A DNA stretch of 33,612 nt from Rhodoblastus sp. (GCF_019449565.1 NZ_JAGRPM010000059.1:1-33612), one strand, 5' to 3'; numbered from the stretch's first letter, positions 25,298 through 33,490 are shown. The notes: a model not told the origin generated them from the letters alone. Numbers and translations: made by a program.

Positions 25298-26654
25298 GCG
25301 CCGCGATCGCCCCGATAATATTCTCGCTCTCACAGGATCGGGGCTTGAGACTGAACTGACCGACAATCAGGAATCGGTCTGGCGCGACGTCGTCAAACGG
25401 GTGGACGAAGTCTATTCCGACCTCCTGCGCTACGAGGCCGACCTCGAAAGCAAGAACGCCGAGCTGGAGGAGGCGCAAAGCTTCATTTCCAGCGTCATCG
25501 CCTCGGTCTCGGACATTCTGGTCGTCTGCGACGAGAATGGGCTGGTGCTTCAGGCCAATCCAGCCTTTGTCGCGCTGCTCGGGCAGGCCGAGTCGGAGCT
25601 GGTGGGCCGGCCGTTGCTCGATTTCATCGGCGCGCCGGATCATGACGAGGCTCGCCGCCATCTTTTCGCTGGCGCGCGCGGCGACTCCGACGCCGGGGCG
25701 ACGGATTGCGAATTGCATTTCCTCACGGCGCACGGGCCGTCAGACGTCATGGCGATCAATTTTTCAGGACGTTTCGATCATTCCCGGCGCCGCGTCGGCT
25801 CGGTGCTCACGGGACGGCCGATCGGCGAGTTGCGCCGCGCCTATCAGGCCCTGCATGGCGCGCATCTGGAGCTGCAAAAGGCGCAGCGCAAGCTGATCGA
25901 ACAGGAGAAGATGGCCAGCCTCGGCCGCCTTGTCGCGGGCGTGGCGCATGAGCTGAACAATCCAATCTCTTTCGTCTATGGCAATGTCCATGTGCTCGAC
26001 CGCTATCGCAAGACGCTCGCGGATTATTTCGCCGAGGACGAGCGGCAGGATGCTGGCGAGGGCGGCGAATTGCGCCGCAAATATCGCGTCGATTCCATCC
26101 TCGCCGATCTGGAGCCGCTGATCGAGGGCACGCTCGAAGGCGCAAAGCGCATCAGCGAAATCGTCAAGAACCTGCGCCGCATTTCCTTCAACCGCACCCA
26201 GGAGGCGCACAAGATCGATGTCGAGCGCATTCTGACCACGGCGACCCAATGGGCGGCGCGGGCGAAGAAGAATCACGCCCGAATCGACGTGGAGGTCGCG
26301 CCCGGGCTCGCGGTTTGGGGCAATGAGGGCCAGATCCACCAGATCATGGTCAATCTGATCGACAACGCCATCGACGCCGTGCGCGGGCGCAAGCACCAGC
26401 AGATCGAGGTGCGGGCAGCGCTCTCGGGCGGGGAGGTCGAGATCGTCGTCGCCGACAATGGCGCCGGGATCGCCGACGCCGCCTTCGACAAGATGTTCGA
26501 GCCCTTCTTCACCACCAAGACGGTAGGCGAGGGGACCGGCCTCGGCCTGTGGATTTCCTACGCCATCGCCCGCGAGCATGGCGGCTCCATTTCGGCGGTC
26601 AACCGCGAGCACGGCGGCGCACAGTTCACCCTGCGGCTTCCGGTCGGCGGCTGA
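25287..26654 (+). CDS. hupT: Sensor histidine kinase HupT (HoxJ)
   Basis: HupT is the soluble kinase that receives the H2 signal from HupUV and controls HoxA. The 455-residue protein has no membrane helix. A coiled-coil N-terminus (about 30-66) leads into a PAS domain (about 67-175; [20 protein letters not shown]), the part known to bind the regulatory hydrogenase. The HisKA region holds the phosphoacceptor H221 ([12 protein letters not shown]). The HATPase domain has the N box [10 protein letters not shown], the G1 box DNGAGI, the F box FEPFFTTK and the G2 box [11 protein letters not shown]. The start overlaps the end of hoxA by 11 bases. It is the last gene of the hydrogenase locus; no clear terminator follows. 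Confidence 0.94.
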   Translation: MTGERRDRPDNILALTGSGLETELTDNQESVWRDVVKRVDEVYSDLLRYEADLESKNAELEEAQSFISSVIASVSDILVVCDENGLVLQANPAFVALLGQAESELVGRPLLDFIGAPDHDEARRHLFAGARGDSDAGATDCELHFLTAHGPSDVMAINFSGRFDHSRRRVGSVLTGRPIGELRRAYQALHGAHLELQKAQRKLIEQEKMASLGRLVAGVAHELNNPISFVYGNVHVLDRYRKTLADYFAEDERQDAGEGGELRRKYRVDSILADLEPLIEGTLEGAKRISEIVKNLRRISFNRTQEAHKIDVERILTTATQWAARAKKNHARIDVEVAPGLAVWGNEGQIHQIMVNLIDNAIDAVRGRKHQQIEVRAALSGGEVEIVVADNGAGIADAAFDKMFEPFFTTKTVGEGTGLGLWISYAIAREHGGSISAVNREHGGAQFTLRLPVGG

Positions 26655-26664
26655 GGCTTTGCCG

Positions 26665-26693
26665 CTTTCCCTTCACATTCGTTCGGCTATATT
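26665..26693 (+). promoter_or_regulatory. Candidate promoter of the TerC-family gene
   Basis: CTTTCC (26665-26670), 17 bases, then TATATT (26688-26693). The -10 is five of six matches; the -35 is weak. A start near 26700 would give a leader of about 50 bases before the TTG start. Confidence 0.35.
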
Positions 26694-26750
26694 GCGACCG
26701 CCTATGTTGGCGTTCGAGCGCGCGCGCCGCGCAATGTCTGGGAATATTGC

Positions 26751-27482
26751 TTGGAACACCTTGCCGTTTTCGCCCATCCGGAGGCATGGGCCAGCCTCCT
26801 GACCTTGACCGTGCTGGAGATCGTCCTCGGGGTGGACAATCTGGTCTTCGTCGCGCTCGCAACCCAGGGCCTGCCGCCTGACCGCGCCGTCGTCGCAAGC
26901 CGGCTCGGCCTTGGCATGGCGGTGTTCTTTCGGCTCGGCTTGCTGGCGGGCATGGTCTGGCTCACCCGCCTGACGGCGCCTTTGTTCGCCGTCTGGGGCC
27001 ATGACGTCTCGGGGCGCGATATCATTCTGACGCTGGGCGGATTGTTCCTGCTCTACAAGGGCACGATTGAAATCCATGAGGAAATCGACCCGCATGAGGA
27101 AGGCGAGCATAAGGCGGGCGGCAAAAGCTTCTGGAAGGCCATCTTCCAGATCGCCGTGCTCGACATCGTCTTTTCGCTCGACAGCGTGCTGACCGCGATC
27201 GGCATGGCGGATGAATTCATCATCATGGCGCTGGCGGTCATCGCCGCGGTGGGCATGATGATTCTCGCCGCCGGGCCGGTCGGGCGGTTCATCCGGGAAA
27301 ACCCCACCGTCAAGATGCTGGCCCTTGCCTTCCTGCTGCTGATCGGTATGACCCTGATCGCGGATGGCGCGGGCTATGAGATCCCCAAGGGCTTCATCTA
27401 TTCGGCGATCGCCTTCTCGCTGATCGTGGAGGGGCTGAACCAATGGGCGCGCCGCAGCCGAAAGGCGGGCGGCGACAGCTGA
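26751..27482 (+). CDS. TerC-family integral membrane protein
   Basis: This 243-residue protein is a TerC-family membrane protein with seven or so hydrophobic helices. The family motif LEIVLGVDNLVFVAL lies at residues 24-38 and its repeat LDIVFSLDSVLTAIGM near 141-156, both with the paired acidic residues of this family. A charged loop (HEEIDPHEEGEHKAGGK) lies between. Members have been linked to tellurite resistance or to Mn2+ export; the actual substrate here is unknown. In this frame no ATG lies upstream, and the TTG at 26751 giving MEHLAVF matches usual TerC N-termini. The ribosome binding site GGGAAT is weak. The gene lies between hupT and secE and is not known as a hydrogenase gene. Confidence 0.88.
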   Translation: MEHLAVFAHPEAWASLLTLTVLEIVLGVDNLVFVALATQGLPPDRAVVASRLGLGMAVFFRLGLLAGMVWLTRLTAPLFAVWGHDVSGRDIILTLGGLFLLYKGTIEIHEEIDPHEEGEHKAGGKSFWKAIFQIAVLDIVFSLDSVLTAIGMADEFIIMALAVIAAVGMMILAAGPVGRFIRENPTVKMLALAFLLLIGMTLIADGAGYEIPKGFIYSAIAFSLIVEGLNQWARRSRKAGGDS

Positions 27483-27506
27483 AATCAGGCCTGTCAAGAA
27501 AAAAAC

Positions 27507-27535
27507 TTGGCGCGGCCGCAAGCCTTCGCTATAAG
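27507..27535 (+). promoter_or_regulatory. Sigma-70 promoter of secE-nusG
   Basis: TTGGCG (27507-27512), exactly 17 bases, then TATAAG (27530-27535). The -10 has five of six consensus bases and the -35 four of six. Start near 27543 gives a 100-base leader. It would give secE-nusG a promoter independent of the TerC gene. Confidence 0.65.
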
Positions 27536-27641
27536 CCTTTCTTGAGGCGCGCGTCCGAAAGGTCCCGCGCCCCTTTCTTTTCGCAACCTGCCGCGCCAAG
27601 TCTTATTCAATTGCTGGCCTGGCGGCCGAATCGGGACGAAC

Positions 27642-27833
27642 ATGGCCAATCCGTTCAATTTTCTGCAGGAAGTGCGCGCCGAGGCCAATAAGGTCACCTG
27701 GCCCACGCGCCGCGAAACCCTGATCACGACCGGGCTCGTGGCCCTGATGGTCTTCATGGCCGCCCTGTTCTTCGTTTCGGTCGATCAGGTCATCCGTCTC
27801 GCGATTCAATTCATTCTCAGTTTCGGACGCTGA
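27642..27833 (+). CDS. secE: Preprotein translocase subunit SecE
   Basis: SecE is the small essential subunit that clamps SecY in the translocon. The 63-residue protein is the short, single-helix form. FLQEVRAEANKVTWPTRRET is the conserved amphipathic cytoplasmic segment with the invariant VTWP, and the membrane helix is at about 31-55. CGGGA precedes the ATG. In most Alphaproteobacteria secE lies near tRNA-Trp; here it is 26.6 kb away. nusG follows after 72 bases. Confidence 0.96.
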   Translation: MANPFNFLQEVRAEANKVTWPTRRETLITTGLVALMVFMAALFFVSVDQVIRLAIQFILSFGR

Positions 27834-27905
27834 TCGCTCGCCACGCGCGAGCTGGCCCGGCTTCCCAACCTGATTTGTCCATCCAGATCCTTCGCGGAAA
27901 AATTC

Positions 27906-28439
27906 ATGACCAAACGCTGGTATATCGTCCACGCCTATTCCAACTTCGAGAAGAAGGTCGCCGAAGCGATCAAGGAAGGCGCGGCGCAGCGCGGACTCAG
28001 CGACAAATTTGACGAGATCCTTGTTCCGACCGAACAGGTGGTGGAAGTCCGACGCGGCCGCAAGTTCAATTCAGAACGCAAGTTCTTTCCCGGCTATGTG
28101 CTGGTGAAATGCGACCTCTCCGACGACGTCTTCCATCTAATCAAGAACACGCCGAAGGTCACGGGCTTCCTCGGTTCCGACAACAAGCCGATGCCGATTC
28201 CCGAACATGAGGCGGATCGAATCAAGGGCCAGGTGGCCGAGGGCGTCGACCGCCCGAAAACCTCGATCTCCTTCGAGGTCGGCGAAAAGGTTCGCGTCAA
28301 CGACGGCCCCTTCGCCAGTTTCGAGGGCCTCATCGAGGAAGTCGACGAGAGCCGGTCGCGCGTCAAGGTCGCGGTTTCGATCTTCGGCCGCGCCACGCCG
28401 GTCGAGCTGGAATATGGGCAAGTCGACAAGCTTGCCTAA
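27906..28439 (+). CDS. nusG: Transcription termination/antitermination factor NusG
   Basis: NusG binds RNA polymerase and links it to Rho or to the ribosome. The 177-residue protein has the NGN domain first (KRWYIVHAYSNFEKKVAEAI, then FFPGYVLVKCDLSD and a typical VTGFLGSDNKPMPIPE). A KOW domain closes the protein (FEVGEKVRVNDGPFASFEG and GRATPVELEYGQVDKLA). GCGGAAAAA precedes the ATG at 27906. The final codons and stop are part of an 18-bp tandem duplication. A strong terminator follows, so nusG ends this unit, while in many relatives rplK would come next. Confidence 0.97.
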   Translation: MTKRWYIVHAYSNFEKKVAEAIKEGAAQRGLSDKFDEILVPTEQVVEVRRGRKFNSERKFFPGYVLVKCDLSDDVFHLIKNTPKVTGFLGSDNKPMPIPEHEADRIKGQVAEGVDRPKTSISFEVGEKVRVNDGPFASFEGLIEEVDESRSRVKVAVSIFGRATPVELEYGQVDKLA

Positions 28440-28453
28440 GTCGACAAGCTTGC
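28420..28453 (+). repeat. Tandem duplication at the nusG 3' end
   Basis: AAGTCGACAAGCTTGC occurs at 28420-28435 and again at 28438-28453, a period of 18 bases. The first copy holds the last codons of nusG; its stop TAA (28437-28439) overlaps the second copy. The unit contains both GTCGAC and AAGCTT. Confidence 0.9.
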
Positions 28454-28475
28454 GCCGCATCATGCATTTTATGCG

Positions 28476-28506
28476 AGGGCCGGAGTTTTCCGGCCCTTTG
28501 CTTTTG
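28476..28506 (+). terminator. Rho-independent terminator after nusG
   Basis: AGGGCCGG (28476-28483) pairs perfectly with CCGGCCCT (28490-28497) with a 6-nt loop, followed by TTGCTTTT. It lies 37 bases after the nusG stop. Confidence 0.9.
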
Positions 28507-28608
28507 GGCGCGATAACCGGGTAACACCCGCGCGCCCCGCCGCAGGCCATAATCCCTCCCGCATGCGAATAGCGGCTCGAGCCGCAGTCTTGCTCCAGGG
28601 AGAATCTG

Positions 28609-29211
28609 ATGAGCGCCAAGAATATCCTGATGATCGTCGGCGATTTCGGCGAGGACTATGAGATCATGGTCCCGTTCCAGACGCTGGCGGCGGTCGGCCA
28701 TCGCGTCCATGCGGTCTGCCCCGACAAAGCGGCGGGCGATTCCATCGCCACCGCGATCCATGATTTCGAGGGCCAGCAGACCTATACCGAAAAGCGCGGC
28801 CATAATTTCGCACTGAACGCGACATTCGCCGAGATTCGCGCCGAGGATTACGACGCCCTCGTCATTCCCGGCGGCCGCGCGCCGGAATATCTGCGCCTGA
28901 AACCGAAGGTGCTCGAGATCGTCCGCCATTTCTTCACGGCCAACAAGCCCGTCGCCGCCGTCTGCCATGGCGCGCAATTGCTGGCGGCGGCAGGCGTGCT
29001 GAAGGGCCGCACCTGCTCGGCCTATCCGGCCTGCCAGCCTGAGGTCGAGCTTGCCGGAGGCGTCTACGCCAATATCGCAATCGACGCCGCCGTGACCGAC
29101 GGCAATCTGATCACGGCGCCCGCTTGGCCGGCCCATCCCGCCTGGCTTGGCCAGCTCTTGCTGCAAATCGGCGTTCCGGTCGCCCAGCAGAAGCACAAGG
29201 CGGCGGCTTGA
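28609..29211 (+). CDS. DJ-1/PfpI-family protein
   Basis: The 200-residue protein has the DJ-1/PfpI flavodoxin-like fold. The nucleophile elbow [14 protein letters not shown] places C119 next to H120, and E15 (GDFGEDYE) is the conserved partner. [15 protein letters not shown] (about residues 82-96) is the family GGxxP-type loop. Family members include protein deglycases/glyoxalases, small proteases and chaperones, and the activity here cannot be chosen from sequence. AGGGAG at 28597-28602 fixes the ATG. A perfect 14-bp palindrome, GCGGCTCGAGCCGC (28572-28585), lies 23 bases before the start and could be an operator. It is the first of five accessory genes between nusG and rplK. Confidence 0.9.
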   Translation: MSAKNILMIVGDFGEDYEIMVPFQTLAAVGHRVHAVCPDKAAGDSIATAIHDFEGQQTYTEKRGHNFALNATFAEIRAEDYDALVIPGGRAPEYLRLKPKVLEIVRHFFTANKPVAAVCHGAQLLAAAGVLKGRTCSAYPACQPEVELAGGVYANIAIDAAVTDGNLITAPAWPAHPAWLGQLLLQIGVPVAQQKHKAAA

Positions 29212-29323
29212 GCTTTCGGCAGGGCGCTGATTGCAAAGATCCGCGCCCGCGCCTATCTTTTCACCGGAAGCCCGGTTTTGCGCGACGGGTGGCCAGTCCG
29301 CCGCGCGGAGGGCGTGAGGCGCC

Positions 29324-29740
29324 ATGTGCCAGTTATTCGTGAATGCCGACCCCACAATGTGGGAAACGCGCCTGCGCTCCGTGCGCATGCACGGCTTCGC
29401 AACCAGCGTCCGGCTGGAAAAAATCTACTGGATGCTGCTTGAGGAAATCGCGCGCCGCGACGGTTTGAGCGTCGCTGAAATCCTCGCGCGCCTTTACGAG
29501 GAATTGCTCGAAACCCACGGGGTCGTCGAGAATTTCGCCTCTTTCCTGCGGGTCTGCTGCGCCCGTTATCTCATGCTGCAGCTCGCTGGCGACATCCCCG
29601 CCGATCTCGCGCAGCCGATCGCGGGGCTCGACGCCCGCTCGATCCTCGCGCGCGAGGAAAAGCGGCTCGCCGCGGCGAAGAATGGTGAGCGGATGGAGGA
29701 AGCCCGGCGTCGCGAGGCGCAACCAAGCGGGATGATCTGA
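29324..29740 (+). CDS. Ribbon-helix-helix domain protein (RHH_4-like)
   Basis: This 138-residue protein contains a ribbon-helix-helix DNA-binding domain of the RHH_4 type at about residues 15-62. The strand SVRMHGFATSVRLEKIYW is followed by helices MLLEEIARRDG and SVAEILARLYEELLE. A helical middle with two adjacent cysteines (RVCCARYL) and a charged C-terminal tail follow. The domain family is common in Rhizobiales and usually of unknown target. GCGGAGGGCG lies upstream of the ATG at 29324. It converges on the CRP-like gene. No partner toxin is seen nearby. Confidence 0.8.
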   Translation: MCQLFVNADPTMWETRLRSVRMHGFATSVRLEKIYWMLLEEIARRDGLSVAEILARLYEELLETHGVVENFASFLRVCCARYLMLQLAGDIPADLAQPIAGLDARSILAREEKRLAAAKNGERMEEARRREAQPSGMI

Positions 29741-29743
29741 CCT

Positions 29744-29781
29744 GATCGTTCCGCCGTCTTCCCCGCGCGCAGGCGGCGATC
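29744..29781. terminator. Weak hairpin between convergent genes
   Basis: GATCG-TT-CCGCC (29744-29755) pairs with GGCGG-CGATC (29772-29781) with a two-base bulge. It lies between the convergent RHH and CRP-like genes, overlapping the latter's stop. No T tract is present in either direction, so termination activity is doubtful. Confidence 0.3.
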
Positions 29782-30520
29782 ATGCTCTGAATTTTGCCTT
29801 CTCGCGCGCGCCCTCCGCCGAATGCGCGCCAATGTCGGCGATATAATCTTCGAGCCGGGCGCGCGACGGAATGACAACGCCGCCGTAACGCGTGGAAACA
29901 AGGCCTTTCTCCGCGAGGCTGCGCAACAGGCGGCCGACTTTTTGGCGCGAGCCGAAACCAAACTGGCTGATATGAGTCTGCGTCAGGGCGGTGGGCTGGC
30001 CTTCGCGGCCGATTCCGCAGGCGCTGGACGAGGCGAGCAGCAGCAGATAGGCGAGCCGTTTTTCGGCGCGAAAGGCGGAAAAAGACAGCATCCAGCCGGT
30101 CAGGAATCGGGTCCATTCGCCGACATGCTCGATCACTTGCCGCAAGGCTTCGGGATTGTCACTCGCGGCCTTCAGAATGTCGCGGCAAGGGAAAGCGACG
30201 GCAATCGCGTTGCTGGAGCTCCACAGGTCATGCACCAGCGGCTCTGATCCGAAACAGCCGAGCCAGGTCGCCCAGCGGCCTTCGAAAACAGGGAGGCACG
30301 AAAAGCCGCCCTCGGCGGTCGATAATACGAGGTCTATGGAGCCGCTGACGATATAGCGCAGATGCTCGGGCTTCTCGCCGCGCAGGGTCAGCAAAGTCCG
30401 TTCGGAAAAATGCTCGATGCGCGCCTTGCCGCTTAATTCGCGGAGCTGAGATTCGCTCAGGCTCGCGAAGACCGTGCAAGATCTCAATATGCCAGGGACG
30501 TCAATGGATTTTGTGTTCAT
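29780..30520 (-). CDS. Crp/Fnr-family transcriptional regulator
   Basis: The 246-residue protein has the two CRP domains. A cyclic-nucleotide-binding-like beta-barrel covers about residues 10-125 (FASLSESQLRELSGKA, RYIVSGSIDLVLS). A winged HTH covers about 150-225 (LTQTHISQFGFGSRQKVGRLLRSLAEKGLVSTRYGGVVIP). The barrel lacks the RxS cAMP-phosphate signature of true CRP. Five cysteines are scattered and do not follow the FNR [4Fe-4S] spacing, so neither cAMP nor FNR-type oxygen sensing is supported. A few such proteins bind other ligands. It starts at ATG 30520 and is divergent from the small hypothetical gene and the cupin gene, which may be its targets. No FNR/CRP-type box is evident between them. 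Confidence 0.88.
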   Translation of the reverse strand: MNTKSIDVPGILRSCTVFASLSESQLRELSGKARIEHFSERTLLTLRGEKPEHLRYIVSGSIDLVLSTAEGGFSCLPVFEGRWATWLGCFGSEPLVHDLWSSSNAIAVAFPCRDILKAASDNPEALRQVIEHVGEWTRFLTGWMLSFSAFRAEKRLAYLLLLASSSACGIGREGQPTALTQTHISQFGFGSRQKVGRLLRSLAEKGLVSTRYGGVVIPSRARLEDYIADIGAHSAEGAREKAKFRA

Positions 30521-30715
30521 TGCTCAATTTTTAGTTAAATCGGGTAACCATGAAAAACAGAAAGGGTGGAAATCCAAGTAAATGTCATTCCCACGCCATT
30601 GCCGTTCCATGCGCTGGACTAAGTTGCGACGATTGGCGAGAAAAGCGTCCTTAACGTGGCAGTTAAGGAGTTTACGTTCTTCACGCGCGAAATTTCCCTG
30701 ACAGGGTTAACATTT

Positions 30716-30961
30716 ATGAAAAATGGGGCGCCTGTGAAGCTTGAGACCGAGACCATGGAGAATTTCCTGCTGGAGACCGTCGTGTCAGCGCATTACCTAG
30801 CGATGCAGATGCGTATGCTGGCAGTCGCCAGGAATTTTCCCGGCGCCGCCGAAACTGCCCTCATGGCCGATTCCCTGAGTCGATGGGCGCAGCTTGTCGC
30901 TCGCTGGTCGCCGGCCGGCGAGCAGGAGTCCTTCGCGGGAACCGGCGAAAGTCGGGCCTGA
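30716..30961 (+). CDS. Small hypothetical protein
   Basis: An 81-residue ORF from ATG 30716, preceded by ACAGGG, is the preferred reading; a GTG at 30656 would add 20 residues but has no ribosome binding site. It is largely helical (TMENFLLETVVSAHYLAMQMRML, shown in part, and ETALMADSLSRWAQLVARW), without signal peptide or motif I recognise. It lies 195 bases from the divergent CRP-like gene and 98 bases before the cupin gene on the same strand. No function is proposed. Confidence 0.5.
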   Translation: MKNGAPVKLETETMENFLLETVVSAHYLAMQMRMLAVARNFPGAAETALMADSLSRWAQLVARWSPAGEQESFAGTGESRA

Positions 30962-31058
30962 TCGGCGAGGAAAAATGCGCGCCCCTCGCGGCGATCCTTT
31001 TGATTTGCTAAATTTCCGGGGCGGGGCAGCACACCAAACCCGGCAAGAGAGGACAGTC

Positions 31059-31463
31059 ATGCTGACGCGTCGCGGTTTCGCTTCCTGCGCCTTGTGCGCT
31101 CTGACCGCCTTCGCCGCGACGCCGGTCGAGGCCGAGGGCCCCGCGCCGGCGGGAATCAAAAGGGAAATCCTCAAGAGGATGGACGGCCCAACGCCGAACT
31201 ACGAGACGATCATCGCCTCCGCCGAGATCGCGCCGGGCTTCACCGTGCCGCGGCACATCCATCCCGGCATCGAATCGGCCTATATCGTCGAGGGCGGGGG
31301 GCTGTTCTCGGTCGAGGGCGAAGAATCGCGCGAGATCAGGGCCGGAGATGTGGCGATGGTTCCGCCGCGGCGGCCGCATATGCTCAAGAACGGCGACAAG
31401 CCGACCCGGATCATCTCGACCTATATTCTCGAGAAGGGCCAGCCGCTCGCGATACCGGCGTGA
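31059..31463 (+). CDS. Exported cupin-domain protein
   Basis: The 134-residue protein has a Tat-like signal (LTRRGFASCALCALTAFAA, cleavage near residue 25) followed by one cupin barrel. Cupin motif 1 is complete: G60-x5-H66-x-H68-x3-E72-x6-G79. Motif 2 is present with H107 and N111 (GDVAMVPPRRPHMLKN). H66, H68, E72 and H107 should bind one metal ion. The substrate is unknown; small exported cupins of this kind are widespread. AGAGAGGACAG precedes the ATG. It is the last accessory gene before the rplK leader; no separate terminator is seen before the hairpin at 31604. Confidence 0.9.
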   Translation: MLTRRGFASCALCALTAFAATPVEAEGPAPAGIKREILKRMDGPTPNYETIIASAEIAPGFTVPRHIHPGIESAYIVEGGGLFSVEGEESREIRAGDVAMVPPRRPHMLKNGDKPTRIISTYILEKGQPLAIPA

Positions 31464-31490
31464 GGGGCGGCGTTTTTCCTCGTCTTTTCC

Positions 31491-31517
31491 TTGCCAAGCA
31501 TAATGAATCCGTATAGA
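31491..31517 (+). promoter_or_regulatory. Candidate promoter of rplKA
   Basis: TATAGA (31512-31517) is a good -10. CCTTGC or CTTGCC (from 31489 or 31490) lies 17 or 16 bases before it and fits the alphaproteobacterial CTTGAC-like -35 loosely. It would give a leader of about 165 bases before the rplK start, containing the hairpins described next. Confidence 0.4.
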
Positions 31518-31603
31518 CACCCGCAACCTTCATACTGAAGGCGCATCTGCGGGAGGCTCTCCGGTCGCCAGCCGGGTTCCGGGCCGCACCGCAAACTGCA
31601 ACC

Positions 31604-31644
31604 CGCGCGGGACGGATGGTCCGTCTACCGCGCGTTTTCGTTTT
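31604..31644 (+). terminator. Terminator/attenuator-like hairpin in the rplK leader
   Basis: CGCGCGG-GACGGA (31604-31616) pairs with TCCGTC-TA-CCGCGCG (31620-31634): 13 pairs, a TGG loop and a TA bulge, followed by TTTTCGTTTT. It is 47 bases before the rplK ATG. Its U tract (31635-31643) can pair with AAACGAAAA just downstream (31661-31669) around CAGC-GGG-GCTG, giving a second hairpin. It may end upstream transcription, or regulate rplK. Confidence 0.6.
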
Positions 31645-31690
31645 GGCTCCAGCGGGGCTGAAACGAAAAAACCCAATGGGAGCAGCCATT

Positions 31691-32119
31691 ATGGCAAAGA
31701 AGATCACGGGTTACGTGAAGCTTCAGGTCCCGGCCGGCGCCGCGAATCCTTCGCCGCCGATCGGCCCCGCGCTGGGTCAGCGCGGCCTGAACATCATGGA
31801 ATTTTGCAAGGCGTTCAACGCCAAGACGGCGCAGATCGAGAAGGGGACTCCGATCCCCGTCATCATCACCGCCTATGCCGACCGCAGCTTCACCTTCGAG
31901 ATGAAGCAGCCGCCGGTCACGTTCTTCCTCAAGAAGGCGGCCAATATCAAGTCCGGCTCCAAGACCACAGGCCGTGGCTTCGTGGGCAAGGTGACCCGCG
32001 AACAGATCCGCGAAATCGCGGAAAAGAAGGCGGCGGACCTCAATTCGCACTCGATCGAATCGGCCATGGCCATGATCGAAGGCTCCGCCAAGTCCATTGG
32101 CCTTGAGATCGTGGGATAA
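31691..32119 (+). CDS. rplK: 50S ribosomal protein L11
   Basis: L11 binds 23S rRNA at the GTPase centre and recruits translation factors. The 142-residue protein is standard: [20 protein letters not shown], then [20 protein letters not shown] at the N-terminal domain with the proline-rich linker, and the C-terminal rRNA-binding domain with [20 protein letters not shown] in pieces. ATG 31691 with GGGAG at 31678-31682 is preferred to ATG 31676. AATGG/CCATT may fold so that the ribosome binding site lies in a small loop. rplA follows after 4 bases. Confidence 0.97.
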   Translation: MAKKITGYVKLQVPAGAANPSPPIGPALGQRGLNIMEFCKAFNAKTAQIEKGTPIPVIITAYADRSFTFEMKQPPVTFFLKKAANIKSGSKTTGRGFVGKVTREQIREIAEKKAADLNSHSIESAMAMIEGSAKSIGLEIVG

Positions 32120-32123
32120 GACG

Positions 32124-32822
32124 ATGAGCGGCAAGAGAATCGTCAAGGCCCGCGAGGGCATCGAGCGCACCAGGCTGTATCCGGTCGGTGACGCCATCAA
32201 GCTGGTCCGCGAACGCGCCAGCGCGAAATTCGACGAGACCGTCGAAATCGCCCTGAACCTCGGCGTGGACCCCAAGCATGCGGACCAGATGGTGCGCGGC
32301 GTGGTCAACCTGCCCAACGGCACCGGCCGCACCCTGCGCGTCGCGGTCTTCGCGCGCGGCGCCAAGGCTGACGAAGCCAAGGCGGCGGGCGCGGATGTGG
32401 TCGGCGCGGAAGAACTGGTCACCGCCGTTCAGGGCGGAACGATCGACTTCGATCGCTGCATCGCGACGCCGGACATGATGCCGCTGGTCGGCCGTCTCGG
32501 CAAGGTGCTCGGCCCGCGCGGCCTGATGCCGAACCCGAAGGTCGGCACCGTCACCATGGACGTCGCCGCCGCAGTGGCCGCCTCCAAGGGCGGCGCTGTC
32601 GAGTTCCGCGTCGAAAAGGCCGGCATCGTGCAGGGCTCGGTCGGCAAGGCCTCGTTCGGCGAAGAGAAGCTGGCGGAAAATATCGCTGCTTTCGTCGATG
32701 CGGTCGTCAAGGCCAAGCCGGCTGGCGCCAAGGGCACATATCTGCAGCGCGTCGCCTTGTCCTCGACCATGGGTCCGGGCGTGAAGGTCGAGCCGAGCTC
32801 CATCGCGATCGCTCAGAACTGA
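32124..32822 (+). CDS. rplA: 50S ribosomal protein L1
   Basis: L1 forms the mobile stalk that helps release E-site tRNA and in many bacteria represses its own rplKA mRNA. The 232-residue protein has the expected [12 protein letters not shown] start, [20 protein letters not shown], and the signature [20 protein letters not shown] in the second domain, ending [17 protein letters not shown]. Length is standard. It is followed by a strong stem-loop. Confidence 0.97.
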   Translation: MSGKRIVKAREGIERTRLYPVGDAIKLVRERASAKFDETVEIALNLGVDPKHADQMVRGVVNLPNGTGRTLRVAVFARGAKADEAKAAGADVVGAEELVTAVQGGTIDFDRCIATPDMMPLVGRLGKVLGPRGLMPNPKVGTVTMDVAAAVAASKGGAVEFRVEKAGIVQGSVGKASFGEEKLAENIAAFVDAVVKAKPAGAKGTYLQRVALSSTMGPGVKVEPSSIAIAQN

Positions 32823-32827
32823 TTGAG

Positions 32828-32858
32828 CAAGCGGCGCGATTTCTGGTCGCGCCGCTTG
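32828..32858 (+). terminator. Stem-loop after rplA
   Basis: CAAGCGGCGCGA (32828-32839) pairs perfectly with TCGCGCCGCTTG (32847-32858), 12 bp with a 7-nt loop. The following ACAATTT has a poor U tract, so it may be a partial terminator or processing site between rplKA and rplJ. Confidence 0.65.
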
Positions 32859-33490
32859 ACAATTTAAAAAATATGTTGTCGCCCCTCTTGGCAGGCGGGG
32901 TGAGAGTGTTTACAAGACACGTTCCTGGCGGCGGATTCGTCGCCTGTTTTGGGCACGCCGCGATCATTTTCCACGATTTGGAAAGATGATGTGTTGAAAG
33001 GGAATTTGGGACGCGTTGACCGTTTAGGTCCGTTCGTCAGCGAAATGCACTGCTTCACGAATTGACCGACCGGTTCAATTTCGCGCCATGTTCAAAGAAA
33101 TTCAGCTTCCGTCGGGCTCGGGACCTTCACGTTCCGGGTTTTGGCGGTGGATAGGCCGGAGGCTTCGGTTCGCCCCTGGGGGTGAGGCGTTGTCCTTTCC
33201 GGCCATGTCCTGTCCGAGACTGCCGGCGCTTTTGCCCTGTGCAAAAGCTTAATTGTCCGCCCCCCTGTTCATTCAGGAGGGGCGAGCGGCCAGCATAGAC
33301 GGGGAAAGACCGGATTTCCGGAGGCTTCAAGTCTTCGGCGTGTTTGGTTCGAACCCTCTGATCCACAGGGGTGCGCCGCTCGGCGCAGCCTTCGTGGGGA
33401 CAGGCTTTTCGGCGCCGCATGGCTTTGGTCTTGCGGCATGTCGGCAACCGGCGGAGCCCATAGGGTTTCGCCCATTGAAGTGAGAGCACT
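32859..33490 (+). other. Gene-free stretch and rplJ leader
   Basis: No coding sequence is convincing in these 632 bases. Several TTGAC-like hexamers (around 32856, 33017 and 33062) have no matching -10, so the rplJ promoter is not placed. From about 33310 onward the sequence is rich in short hairpins, described in the next entry. Confidence 0.5.
33310..33490 (+). promoter_or_regulatory. Probable ribosomal L10 leader of rplJ
   Basis: Upstream of rplJ a structured leader is expected, where L10 or the L10-L12 complex binds to control translation. Visible hairpins are TGCGCCG/CGGCGCA (33372-33387) and GGCGGAGCCC-ATA-GGGTTTCGCC (33450-33472), the latter ending 18 bases before the GTG start. A kink-turn was not established by eye. 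The call rests mainly on position. Confidence 0.5.

Noticed and set aside
26655..26750. Manganese riboswitch (yybP-ykoY type) before the TerC gene
   Set aside because: The likely leader is only about 50 bases and shows no suitable helices; too short for this riboswitch.
33346..33357. GGTTCGAACCCT, identical to the tRNA-Trp T arm (993-1004)
   Set aside because: Only 12 bases, mostly the self-complementary GGTTCGAACC; the flanks do not form a tRNA and the site is inside the rplJ leader.
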